Shown here piece by piece: positions 1 to 5,046 of a stretch of DNA of 6,277 nt. The stretch comes from Proteobacteria bacterium SG_bin5 (GTDB lineage Bacteria > Pseudomonadota > Alphaproteobacteria > Sphingomonadales > Sphingomonadaceae), in assembly GCA_002083475.1 (NCBI GenBank), contig LWDI01000003.1, forward strand, positions 1-6,277, read 5' to 3'. The position numbers were made by a program, and so were the translations under genes. How positions within the stretch are numbered: position 1 is the first letter of the stretch; every line of letters starts with the position of its first letter. Under the pieces are notes generated by a model. It saw only the letters and a program-made list of their open reading frames with translations, had not been told where the DNA came from and searched no databases.

Positions 1-1007
1 AGCCGCTGCCAGACGCGCGCCGCCGGTCCCGGCGAGCCGAGGCCCAGCGCATTGGGCTCGCTCGCGGCGGGCGGCGCCGCGCCGAACAGGTCGCGCCCGA
101 CCCAGAGCCGCTCGGTCACGTTCCAATGCGCGAGCCGATGCGCGGCATAAGCGCGCGGGTGGCGCGCCGCCCCGATCGCCCAGCGCGAAACCAGCGCGCG
201 CGGCGGCAGCGCCTCGAGCCGCGCGGCGAAGGCGCCGCAATGCGCGGGGTCGCCGAGCGGGTCCCAAAAATAGGCACTGACGCAGCCCGGACGCAGCAGC
301 CGCGCCTCGCCCGCGCTCAACACCGGCGCGCCGCGCGCCGCCATTCCGGCCAGATCGTAAATCGGCAAGGTCCGCCAGACGTGGCTCGGCTCGGCGCCGA
401 GCAGCCGCTGGTTGACGAGCGGCACCAGCGCGATCAGCGCCGCCCCGCCCCCCAGGCCGAGCGCGAACCGCGCGATCGGTTTCGCCCGCCACAGCAGCAG
501 CGCGAGCGGCAGGCTCGCGAACAAGGCATTGGCGCGCAGCAGCGTCGCGACGCCCAGCAGCAGCGCGATCATGAGGACGCCGAGCGGCGGCACCGGCCGC
601 GCGCGCAGCCGCCACCAGCCGGCGAGCCCGACCGCAGCGACCAAGCACGCCGCCATCAGCGCGTCCTTCACCACCACTATTTCCCAGCCCGAAAAGAGCG
701 GCAGCGCGCCGAACCCCAGCACCACGCCGCCGGCGCGGGGCCGCCCGGCGGCGGCGAGCGCGGCGGCGATGAGCCCCAGCCCCAGCCAATAAAACCCCAG
801 CTGCGCGACGAGCAACGGCGCCGCGCCCGGGCCGAGCGGCAGCAACGCCCGCCAGGCCCAGGCCATCAGCGGCGGATGCCAATCGTCGAACCGCCCGCTC
901 AGCGCCTGGGCATATTGGGTGACCGCGTCATAGGGCGCGACCCCCGGCCAGCCGAGCGCGAGATGGACGAGCGCGAGCAACGCCGCCGCGATCGTCCACC
1001 GCCCCAT
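1..1007 (-). CDS. Polytopic membrane protein, GT-C glycosyltransferase-like (partial, 3' end off window)
   Basis: Seen: translating the minus strand from the ATG at 1007 gives 335 uninterrupted codons that continue past the left edge. Hydrophobic segments lie at about residues 5-24, 63-87, 93-113, 115-131, 141-173 and 180-198, followed by a more polar stretch from about 203. Motifs are YDAVTQY (26-32), DDWHPPL (41-47), KD (114-115) and LRAN (157-160). An acidic residue in the first extracytoplasmic loop followed by HPP resembles GT-C enzymes, which move sugars from polyprenyl-phosphate donors onto glycans or lipids at the periplasmic face. The HPP/KD/RxN set recalls uncharacterised sphingomonad proteins I know only from memory. 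Start: ATG 1007 puts the first helix directly at the N terminus. An in-frame ATG at 1052 would add 15 residues and cannot be excluded; neither has a strong ribosome site. The substrate is unknown. The gene is certain, the enzyme class moderately so. Confidence 0.72.
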   Translation of the reverse strand, partial: MGRWTIAAALLALVHLALGWPGVAPYDAVTQYAQALSGRFDDWHPPLMAWAWRALLPLGPGAAPLLVAQLGFYWLGLGLIAAALAAAGRPRAGGVVLGFGALPLFSGWEIVVVKDALMAACLVAAVGLAGWWRLRARPVPPLGVLMIALLLGVATLLRANALFASLPLALLLWRAKPIARFALGLGGGAALIALVPLVNQRLLGAEPSHVWRTLPIYDLAGMAARGAPVLSAGEARLLRPGCVSAYFWDPLGDPAHCGAFAARLEALPPRALVSRWAIGAARHPRAYAAHRLAHWNVTERLWVGRDLFGAAPPAASEPNALGLGSPGPAARVWQR

Positions 1008-1023
1008 CACCACCGCCCCATCA
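996..1023. repeat. Perfect 14-nt tandem duplication over the membrane-protein start
   Basis: The unit ccaccgccccatca occurs twice back to back (996-1009 and 1010-1023). On the minus strand this duplicates the start region: an upstream ATG at 1021 opens a four-codon frame ending in TGA at 1009-1007. That stop shares its A with the real ATG at 1007 (TGATG). It could act as a coupled mini-cistron if translation begins upstream. If the true start is the ATG at 1052, the repeat is simply coding sequence. Confidence 0.85.
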
Positions 1024-1224
1024 CCCCACCATGTCCGAGCGGCGCTCACCATCTCGCGACCCTGCCCGTGCCGACCGTCCGCGCCAAGCCGCTTTTGCAC
1101 CCCACGGCGCCCGCCGCGCGAGACCAGGATCACACCAATTTGGCTCTAAATAATCTGTCATATATTGTAATAAAGCCAAGCACCGGTTGATTGATCACAT
1201 CGAATCGATAAATTAACACCGTGG

Positions 1225-1250
1225 GTCGTCCGAATCGTCTTTTGGACGGC
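1225..1250 (+). promoter_or_regulatory. Hairpin in the lectin upstream region
   Basis: Bases 1225-1234 can pair with 1241-1250: ten pairs, two of them G-T (G-U in RNA), around the six-base loop tcgtct. No T-run follows, so it is not an ordinary intrinsic terminator. It lies about 115 nt before the lectin start codon. It could be an operator palindrome, an mRNA-leader structure or chance; nothing else in the sequence decides between these. Confidence 0.35.
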
Positions 1251-1352
1251 GCACGCAATCCACGTCTCAATTGCACGACAATATAAATCTCGATTTCGCG
1301 TCACGCTCGAGCTCACGCTTTGGCGATCGATGACGCGCGTCTCGTCCTTGGC

Positions 1353-1357
1353 AGGAG
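1353..1357 (+). promoter_or_regulatory. Ribosome binding site of the lectin gene
   Basis: AGGAG lies 7 nt before ATG 1365 and only 1 nt before the in-frame ATG at 1359. The spacing therefore selects 1365 as the start. A longer TTG-initiated reading from 1320 would place this site inside the coding region. Confidence 0.8.
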
Positions 1358-1364
1358 AATGTCG

Positions 1365-1970
1365 ATGACCGTTTATACGATTCAGAATCAGTGGGGTGGC
1401 AATAGCGCGCCGTGGCATGACGGCGGCGTGATCAATATCGGTAACCGTGGCAATCAGCTGCCGGTCGCGCTGAACATCCATTCGGGCGATGGCGGTCGCA
1501 GCTTCACCGGAACGATGACCTATGTCGGCGAAGGTCCGATCGGCTTTCGCGGCACGCTCGTCACCAACAATTGCTACCACTGCGAAAATCAATGGGGTGG
1601 CGATCAAGCGCCCTGGCACGATGCCGGCCTGTTCCTGCTGGGCGGCCGCGACAATCAGCGCCCGGTCGCGTTCGCGCTGCAATCGCACGACGCCGGCAAC
1701 ACGATCGAAGGCACGATGACCTATGCGGGCGAAGGCCCGATCGGCTTCCGCGGCACGCGCACCCTGTCGGACACCTATAGCGTCGCCAATCAATGGGGCG
1801 GTGATCAGGCGCCCTGGCATCCGGGCGGCACTTGGGTGCTCGGCTGCCGGGGCACGCAACTGGTGACCGCGATCAGCTTCACCGCGAACGGCGCCAATCT
1901 CTCGGGCACGATGAACTATGCGGGCGAAGGCCCGATCGGTCTCCAGCTCGTCCCGAGCGTCGGGCAGTAA
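1365..1970 (+). CDS. OAA-family (Oscillatoria agardhii agglutinin-like) lectin with three tandem repeats
   Basis: Seen: a 201-residue protein of three repeats in exact 67-residue register, with Trp at 10, 77 and 144. Each repeat carries NQWGG, APWH, an Arg 18 residues after the Trp (R28, R95, R162) and a GEGPIG turn (E56, E123, E188). The third repeat is two residues shorter before its last turn but reaches the end of the fold unit. Known: OAA-type lectins bind the branched core of high-mannose glycans. From memory, the Trp, Arg and Glu at 10, 28, 56, 77, 95 and 123 match OAA binding-site positions. OAA and the Pseudomonas fluorescens agglutinin have two repeats forming one beta-barrel; the Myxococcus and Burkholderia oklahomensis agglutinins have four. 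Three repeats is unusual. There is no signal peptide, so the product is cytoplasmic or leaves by a non-classical route. Start set by AGGAG at 1353-1357. Base composition looks somewhat less GC-rich than its neighbours. Family assignment is very secure; biological target (algal, fungal or phage glycans, adhesion, defence) is unknown. Confidence 0.93.
   Translation: MTVYTIQNQWGGNSAPWHDGGVINIGNRGNQLPVALNIHSGDGGRSFTGTMTYVGEGPIGFRGTLVTNNCYHCENQWGGDQAPWHDAGLFLLGGRDNQRPVAFALQSHDAGNTIEGTMTYAGEGPIGFRGTRTLSDTYSVANQWGGDQAPWHPGGTWVLGCRGTQLVTAISFTANGANLSGTMNYAGEGPIGLQLVPSVGQ
1365..1970 (+). repeat. Three in-frame ~200-bp tandem repeats inside the lectin gene
   Basis: The units start at about 1365, 1566 and 1767, each near 201 bp (the last about 6 bp shorter). 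The best conserved DNA blocks encode NQWGG/APWH (about 1386-1418, 1587-1619, 1788-1820) and TMxYxGEGPIG (about 1512-1544, 1713-1745, 1908-1940). Units 2 and 3 share GGDQAPWH and an AGEGPIG turn, suggesting they are the more recent duplicates. Such repeats could expand or contract by recombination. Confidence 0.88.
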
Positions 1971-1977
1971 CCGGCCG

Positions 1978-2002
1978 GTGGGGGGAGCACTGCTGCCCCC
2001 AC
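1978..2002. terminator. Convergent-gap hairpin, likely terminator for the lectin gene
   Basis: GTGGGGG at 1978-1984 pairs with CCCCCAC at 1996-2002. After one G/G mismatch, three further pairs (1986-1988 with 1992-1994) close on an ACT loop. It starts 8 nt after the lectin stop and lies in the 70-nt gap between the convergent lectin and E3 genes, so it could stop transcription from both sides. The tract after it on the plus strand is only mildly T-rich (ccttctcgcctt), so it is a weak match to the classical form. Confidence 0.6.
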
Positions 2003-2040
2003 CTTCTCGCCTTGGGGCGGCGAACTAAAGACCGGGCGCG

Positions 2041-3435
2041 CTAAAAATGCAGCGCGCGGCCATAGGCGCCGAGCACGCTTTCGTGCATCATCTCCGAAAG
2101 CGTGGGGTGGGCGAACACCGTTTCCATCAGCTCGGCCTCGGTCGTCTCCAACTGGCGCGCGATCACATAGCCCTGGATCAGCTCGGTCACCTCGGCGCCG
2201 ACCATGTGCGCGCCGAGCAGCGCCCCGGTCTCGGCATCGAACACGGTTTTCACGAAGCCTTCGGCCTCGCCGAGCGCGATCGCCTTGCCATTGCCGATGA
2301 AGGGGAATTTGCCGACCTTCACCTTGTGCCCCGCCTCCTTGGCCTTGGCCTCGGTGAGCCCGACGCTCGCGACTTGCGGGCGCGAATAAGTGCAGCCCGG
2401 GATGTTCCACGTCTTGAACGGATGCGGGTTCAACCCCGCGATCGCCTCGACGCAGACCACGCCCTCATGGCTCGCCTTGTGCGCGAGCCAGGGCGCGCCG
2501 GTGATGTCGCCGATCGCATAGATGCCGGGGACGTTGGTGCGGCCGAAACCGTCGACCTTCACATGCCCGCGCGCCAGTTCGACGCCGAGCGCTTCGAGCC
2601 CGATGCCATCGGTATTGGGGATGATGCCGATCGCGACGATCGCATGGCTGAATTGCTCTTCGGCCGTCTTGCCGTCCTTGGTCTTGATCGCGGCGGTGAC
2701 GCCCTGGTCGCTCGCTTTCAGCCCCTCGATCCCCGCCTCGGTGAGGATGCGGATGCCCTGTTTGCTAAGCGCCTTTTCCATGAAGGCGCTTACTTCTTCG
2801 TCTTCGACCGGGAGCAGGCGCGGGAGCAATTCGACGATCGTCACTTCGGCGCCCATGTCGCGGTAGAAGCTCGCGAACTCCACCCCGATCGCGCCCGAGC
2901 CGACGACGAGCAATTTGCTGGGCATTTCGGCGGGCGTCATCGCGTGGCGATAGGTCCACACGCGCTTGCCGTCCGCCGGCGCGAAGGGCAGGTCGCGCGC
3001 GCGCGCGCCGGTCGCGACGATGATGTGCGGCGCCTCGAGCTCGGTCACCTTGTCGCCCTGGGTGACTTTCAGCTTGCCGGGCGCGGTGAGCGCGCCACTG
3101 CCTTCGTGCACCGCGACCTTGTTCTTCTTCATCAGCGTCTTGACGCCGGCGTTGAGCTGCCCCGCCACCTTGCGGCTGCGCTCGACGATCTTGCCCAGAT
3201 CGAAGCCCGCGCGCTCGACCGACAGGCCATAGGCATCGGCATGGGTGAGATAATGATAGATTTCGCTGGTCCGCAGCAGCGCCTTGGTGGGGATACAGCC
3301 CCAATTGAGGCAGATGCCACCCAGCCGCTCGCGCTCGACGATCGCGGTCTTGAGCCCCAATTGGCTCGCCCGGATCGCCGCGACATAGCCGCCCGGCCCC
3401 GAACCCAGCACGATCAGATCATATCGCTCCGCCAT
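2041..3435 (-). CDS. lpdA: Dihydrolipoyl dehydrogenase (E3) of the pyruvate dehydrogenase complex
   Basis: Role: this FAD flavoenzyme reoxidises the dihydrolipoyl groups of E2 and passes electrons to NAD+. It acts in the cytoplasm as the E3 of PDH and possibly of other 2-oxoacid dehydrogenases. Seen: 464 residues, the usual length. GSGPGG (11-16) binds FAD. GGICLNWGCIPTK (39-51) holds the redox disulfide Cys42/Cys47. GSGAIG (179-184) is the NAD-binding turn. AIGDITG (307-313) is the second FAD motif. The C-terminal HPTLSE (443-448) supplies the catalytic His/Glu pair of the partner subunit. All key residues are present. Start: ATG 3435 has GAGG six nt upstream; ATG 3441 touches the same GAGG and is too close. 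Context: same strand as the E2 gene at the right edge but separated from it by the AT-rich island. Its first 17 bases overlap the end of a truncated PIN gene. It ends facing the lectin gene. Confidence 0.97.
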   Translation of the reverse strand: MAERYDLIVLGSGPGGYVAAIRASQLGLKTAIVERERLGGICLNWGCIPTKALLRTSEIYHYLTHADAYGLSVERAGFDLGKIVERSRKVAGQLNAGVKTLMKKNKVAVHEGSGALTAPGKLKVTQGDKVTELEAPHIIVATGARARDLPFAPADGKRVWTYRHAMTPAEMPSKLLVVGSGAIGVEFASFYRDMGAEVTIVELLPRLLPVEDEEVSAFMEKALSKQGIRILTEAGIEGLKASDQGVTAAIKTKDGKTAEEQFSHAIVAIGIIPNTDGIGLEALGVELARGHVKVDGFGRTNVPGIYAIGDITGAPWLAHKASHEGVVCVEAIAGLNPHPFKTWNIPGCTYSRPQVASVGLTEAKAKEAGHKVKVGKFPFIGNGKAIALGEAEGFVKTVFDAETGALLGAHMVGAEVTELIQGYVIARQLETTEAELMETVFAHPTLSEMMHESVLGAYGRALHF

Positions 3436-3739
3436 CACCATCCTCGCTATTGCCGGCGCCGAGGACAACGTTCGCGCTTGTCCGAACGGGCACGCCGACG
3501 CCGAAAAAGTCCAAATCCTCCGACCAGATATCGGCGCCCAAGGCAAGCGCGGCGGCGAGCACGTGCCAATCGGATTGGCCGCCCGCGCTTGAGCGACGTT
3601 CGGCGGCGGGGCGGTGGGGGGTGTCGGCGGCGGGTGGGATGAGGTCGAAACGGGTTCGCGGCAAGCCCAGGTCGACGCGCGTCAGCTCGAGTCGGCAGCA
3701 TTGATCGGCTGCTTTGTATTTCTGCTTTCGATTAAAATC
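3419..3739 (-). pseudogene. 5'-truncated PIN-domain (VapC-like) gene remnant
   Basis: Seen: an open frame from just after a TGA at 3742-3740 to a TGA at 3421-3419. The part from about 3574 to 3467 reads SDWHVLAAALALGADIW followed by SEDLDFFGVGVPVRTS. Known: this is the C-terminal half of PIN-domain ribonucleases (toxin-type), with the conserved DW...ALA, the acidic residue in (T/S)ED, and DFFG.GV. Missing: the N-terminal half with the first catalytic Asp. There is no ATG in the open frame (only a TTG at 3664), and the sequence before about 3690 turns AT-rich and is unlike a PIN N terminus. I infer a truncated, probably inactive gene. No antitoxin is recognisable beside it. Its last 17 bases overlap lpdA and contain that gene's ribosome site, which may be why the end has been kept. 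Confidence 0.6.
3442..3445 (-). promoter_or_regulatory. Ribosome binding site of lpdA
   Basis: On the minus strand GAGG (3445-3442) precedes ATG 3435 by six nt and abuts ATG 3441, favouring 3435. The site lies within the end of the PIN reading frame, so lpdA could be translationally coupled to whatever is translated through that frame. Confidence 0.65.
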
Positions 3740-3753
3740 TCAAAGGGAGAAAT

Positions 3754-3843
3754 CTAGGTCGCCTCAAGTGCCAAATCCTCGCCATAGATATATGGACATC
3801 TGAATTTATCGGCAAACGCGACCAGCAGAGTTGAGCCGATGTT
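3754..3843 (-). pseudogene. Second short PIN-like C-terminal motif (possible remnant)
   Basis: Between a TAA at 3846-3844 and a TAG at 3756-3754, the minus strand encodes 29 residues containing STLLVAFADK and CPYIYGEDLALEAT. The layout (LLVA.AD....C..IY.EDL) resembles the last third of VapC-type PIN toxins. At the DNA level, 3771-3791 matches 3511-3531 (the IWSEDL codons of the neighbouring remnant) at 16 of 21 positions and in the same codon phase. It has no start codon, lacks the rest of the domain, and overlaps the end of the small gene at 3806-3967 in another frame. Chance similarity remains possible. Confidence 0.3.
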
Positions 3844-3967
3844 TTAGCGAACGATCACGGATTAGTCTTTCCGCCTCGGGCAATGACAAGCTCTGAGGCG
3901 CGGCATCTTGCCCGTAAACATATTGGCTTATGACACGATCAGCAAAACTGCGAAGATCAAATACCAT
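3806..3967 (-). CDS. Small hypothetical protein, 53 residues, coupled to the upstream gene
   Basis: Seen: ATG 3967 to TAA 3808-3806. The start lies 2 nt after the stop of the preceding gene (TAA-AC-ATG), with GGGGG five nt before the ATG as a plausible ribosome site. The product begins MVFDLRSFADRV, has a central YVYGQD and a charged helix-like EAERLIRDRSLKHRL, and shows no signal peptide or membrane segment. I do not recognise a family. The tight spacing and shared low-GC codon use argue that it is expressed with its neighbour. The 3' end may be damaged: beyond about 3830 another frame carries a PIN-like motif, so a frameshifted longer ancestor is possible. Confidence 0.45.
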   Translation of the reverse strand: MVFDLRSFADRVISQYVYGQDAAPQSLSLPEAERLIRDRSLKHRLNSAGRVCR

Positions 3968-3969
3968 GT

Positions 3970-4353
3970 TTACCCCCGAGGCACAAATGAGTCGAGATGA
4001 TTACCGCAACGATCGAAAACGCCAACCGCAGCCACCTCTCCCTTTTTCGTCAAAAGAAAAACGTCATAATATTGCAACAAACGAATATACCAATCGCGTT
4101 TCCATCCTCGCGCTCGAACAATCCGGCAGCAGTTAGGATCTTGTTCAATAATTGGCTGCTTCGAATTTAGTTTTTCAGAAAGGCCGTATGGACGTGAATA
4201 CGCTATGTCTCTGTCTAGGATCGTTGTTCTAATCATTTGGTCATTGTTTGCCACACATAGGGTACGTCCTACCGTGGTTCCGGTAGCTAAGCACCCTAAA
4301 AGAAGGACGATCTTTGTTTTACGGTCCCAACGGTATATCGAGTCCAACATCAT
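3970..4353 (-). CDS. Hypothetical protein with N-terminal membrane or lipoprotein signal and NxCC/CG motifs
   Basis: Seen: 127 residues from ATG 4353 (ATG 4350 is equally possible; no strong ribosome site). A positive N-terminus (RWDRKTK, 8-14) is followed by a hydrophobic IVLLLGCLATG (15-25). LLGC at 18-21 could be a lipobox with Cys21 as the lipidated residue, though the hydrophobic stretch is short; an N-terminal anchor spanning about 15-35 is the alternative. The rest is polar, with DPNCC (72-76), W84/W88 and FDRCGN (113-118). I recall uncharacterised proteobacterial proteins with a similar NPxCC...CG pattern but can name no family, so no function is given. The Cys pairs suggest disulfides if the protein is exported. 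It is followed 2 nt later by the 53-residue gene. AT-ending codons set it apart from the surrounding PDH genes and suggest horizontal origin. Confidence 0.55.
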   Translation of the reverse strand: MMLDSIYRWDRKTKIVLLLGCLATGTTVGRTLCVANNDQMIRTTILDRDIAYSRPYGLSEKLNSKQPIIEQDPNCCRIVRARGWKRDWYIRLLQYYDVFLLTKKGEVAAVGVFDRCGNHLDSFVPRG

Positions 4354-4416
4354 CAGCCAATCCAGTTCTATTATCGACTCAGTGGAACAACGCCCTTTAG
4401 CAACCAATTGGGAGTT

Positions 4417-5001
4417 CTATGAATTACATCGAATCTCCACTCGCTCAAACAAATTCCCGCCTATGCGCTGCCTGCGGAGATAACAACCTCGGCCAACATG
4501 ATCACGCCGCCTTGCTTTCCAACGTCGGCCGTGCGGCGACCAGCCTTGTTCGAGCGTCCAGCCCTCGGGCAGCGCGCCGCCGTCCCAGGCGCGGCGTTCG
4601 AGCAAGGTCGCGCCGCCCGCCCCGGCCCCCGCGCCGAGCCGCACCGCGTAAAGCTCGCGCGTCGCCTCGAGCGTCGCCCCCCAGGCGCCGAGCACGTCGC
4701 CCGCCTGCGCGACCAGCGTCTTGAGCTTGGGCGCGGTCATCGCGCGCGTGCGCTGGGCGACGAGATCGGCGAGATCGAGGTCGTTCGCCATCGCCACCGA
4801 CAAATCGGTGACGGTGCCGAACCCCTTCACATCGGGCAGCCCCGCCTGCCACGCCGGCCGCCTGCTCTCGCGCGCGTAGCGCGAGACGGTGTCGTCGCTC
4901 GGGAAAATCGCCTCATGGACCGTGCCCGCGCGCCCATCGGCGCGGCGGAAGCCGCTCGCGGCGAGCAATTGCGCGCGAAAGGCGTCGATCGTCATTTTCA
5001 T
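4417..5001 (-). CDS. Conserved-looking hypothetical protein of the PDH cluster, 3' end possibly altered
   Basis: Seen: 194 residues from ATG 5001, with GGAG nine nt upstream. The first 160 or so have the GC-rich codon use of the neighbours and look like a soluble, helix-rich protein. Recognisable stretches are GTVHEAIFPSD (26-36), FGTVTDLSVAMAND (61-74), a Gly/Ala linker at 123-130 and WDGGALPEGWTLEQGW (139-154). There is no signal peptide or membrane segment. I do not recognise the family. From about residue 160 the sequence becomes basic and low in complexity (RRWKARRRDHVGRG), and from about 171 it lies in AT-richer DNA. The native C terminus may therefore have been replaced when the island was joined. 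It follows the thioesterase-like gene by 45 nt on the same strand, so it is probably co-transcribed with it. Confidence 0.72.
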   Translation of the reverse strand: MKMTIDAFRAQLLAASGFRRADGRAGTVHEAIFPSDDTVSRYARESRRPAWQAGLPDVKGFGTVTDLSVAMANDLDLADLVAQRTRAMTAPKLKTLVAQAGDVLGAWGATLEATRELYAVRLGAGAGAGGATLLERRAWDGGALPEGWTLEQGWSPHGRRWKARRRDHVGRGCYLRRQRIGGNLFERVEIRCNS

Positions 5002-5010
5002 GGATCATCA

Positions 5011-5014
5011 CTCC
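5011..5014 (-). promoter_or_regulatory. Ribosome binding site of the 194-residue gene
   Basis: On the minus strand GGAG (5014-5011) lies nine nt before ATG 5001 and 15 nt before the in-frame ATG at 4995, which favours 5001. Confidence 0.55.
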
Positions 5015-5046
5015 GCGCGCCATCATAAGCGTGCGCGCGCGGCCGC

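Larger units (their letters stand above)
1008..1364. promoter_or_regulatory. Divergent intergenic region between membrane-protein gene and lectin gene
   Basis: This 357-base stretch holds no convincing gene. Positions 1138-1300 are markedly AT-richer than the flanks, as expected for back-to-back promoters. Candidate lectin -10 elements on the plus strand are TATAAA at 1282-1287 and TAAATT at 1209-1214, the latter 16 nt after TTGATT at 1187-1192. None has a full consensus partner. On the minus strand, AT-rich runs at about 1141-1177 could serve the membrane-protein gene. A hairpin at 1225-1250 is listed separately. The existence of promoters here follows from gene orientation; the exact sites are guesses. 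Confidence 0.4.
3690..4490. other. AT-rich accessory island within the PDH gene cluster
   Basis: Approximate borders by eye: base composition falls from about two-thirds GC to nearly half between these positions and recovers on both sides. Codons rare elsewhere in the window (ATA, AGA, CTA, TTA) are used here. The island separates the 194-residue gene from lpdA, which probably belong to one operon in relatives. It contains two coupled small genes and one PIN-like remnant, and abuts another PIN remnant. I see no transposase, integrase, terminal inverted repeat or clear target duplication, so how it arrived is unknown. Confidence 0.55.

Noticed and set aside
126..1190. Long plus-strand frame of 354 codons
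   Set aside because: Arg/Pro/Gln-rich low-complexity translation, antisense to the minus-strand membrane protein, which has coherent helices and motifs.
1320..1364. TTG start extending the lectin by 15 residues
   Set aside because: AGGAG at 1353-1357 is ideally placed for ATG 1365, and that start gives the same N terminus as OAA.
1365..1440. Signal peptide on the lectin
   Set aside because: The first residues (MTVYTIQNQWGG) are the first beta-strand of the fold; there is no basic and hydrophobic leader.
1158..1859. 233-codon minus-strand frame across the lectin
   Set aside because: Antisense of the repeat-containing lectin; its own repeats merely mirror the lectin repeats.
2047..3642. 531-codon plus-strand frame
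   Set aside because: Exact antisense of lpdA with Arg/Asp-rich composition, a usual side effect of high GC codon bias.
3930..4136. 68-codon plus-strand frame in the island
   Set aside because: No ribosome site, polar low-complexity product, and overlaps the better supported minus-strand pair.
3708..4161. Possible direct repeat GGCTGCTT followed by ATTT, near 3708 and 4154
   Set aside because: Only eight contiguous bases match and one copy is within coding sequence, so it does not support an insertion-site duplication.
4205..4483. 92-codon plus-strand frame in the island
   Set aside because: Antisense to the 127-residue gene; no ribosome site or recognisable domain.
3436..4500. Insertion sequence or integron explaining the island
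   Set aside because: No transposase or integrase frame, no terminal inverted repeats and no clear target duplication were found by reading both strands.
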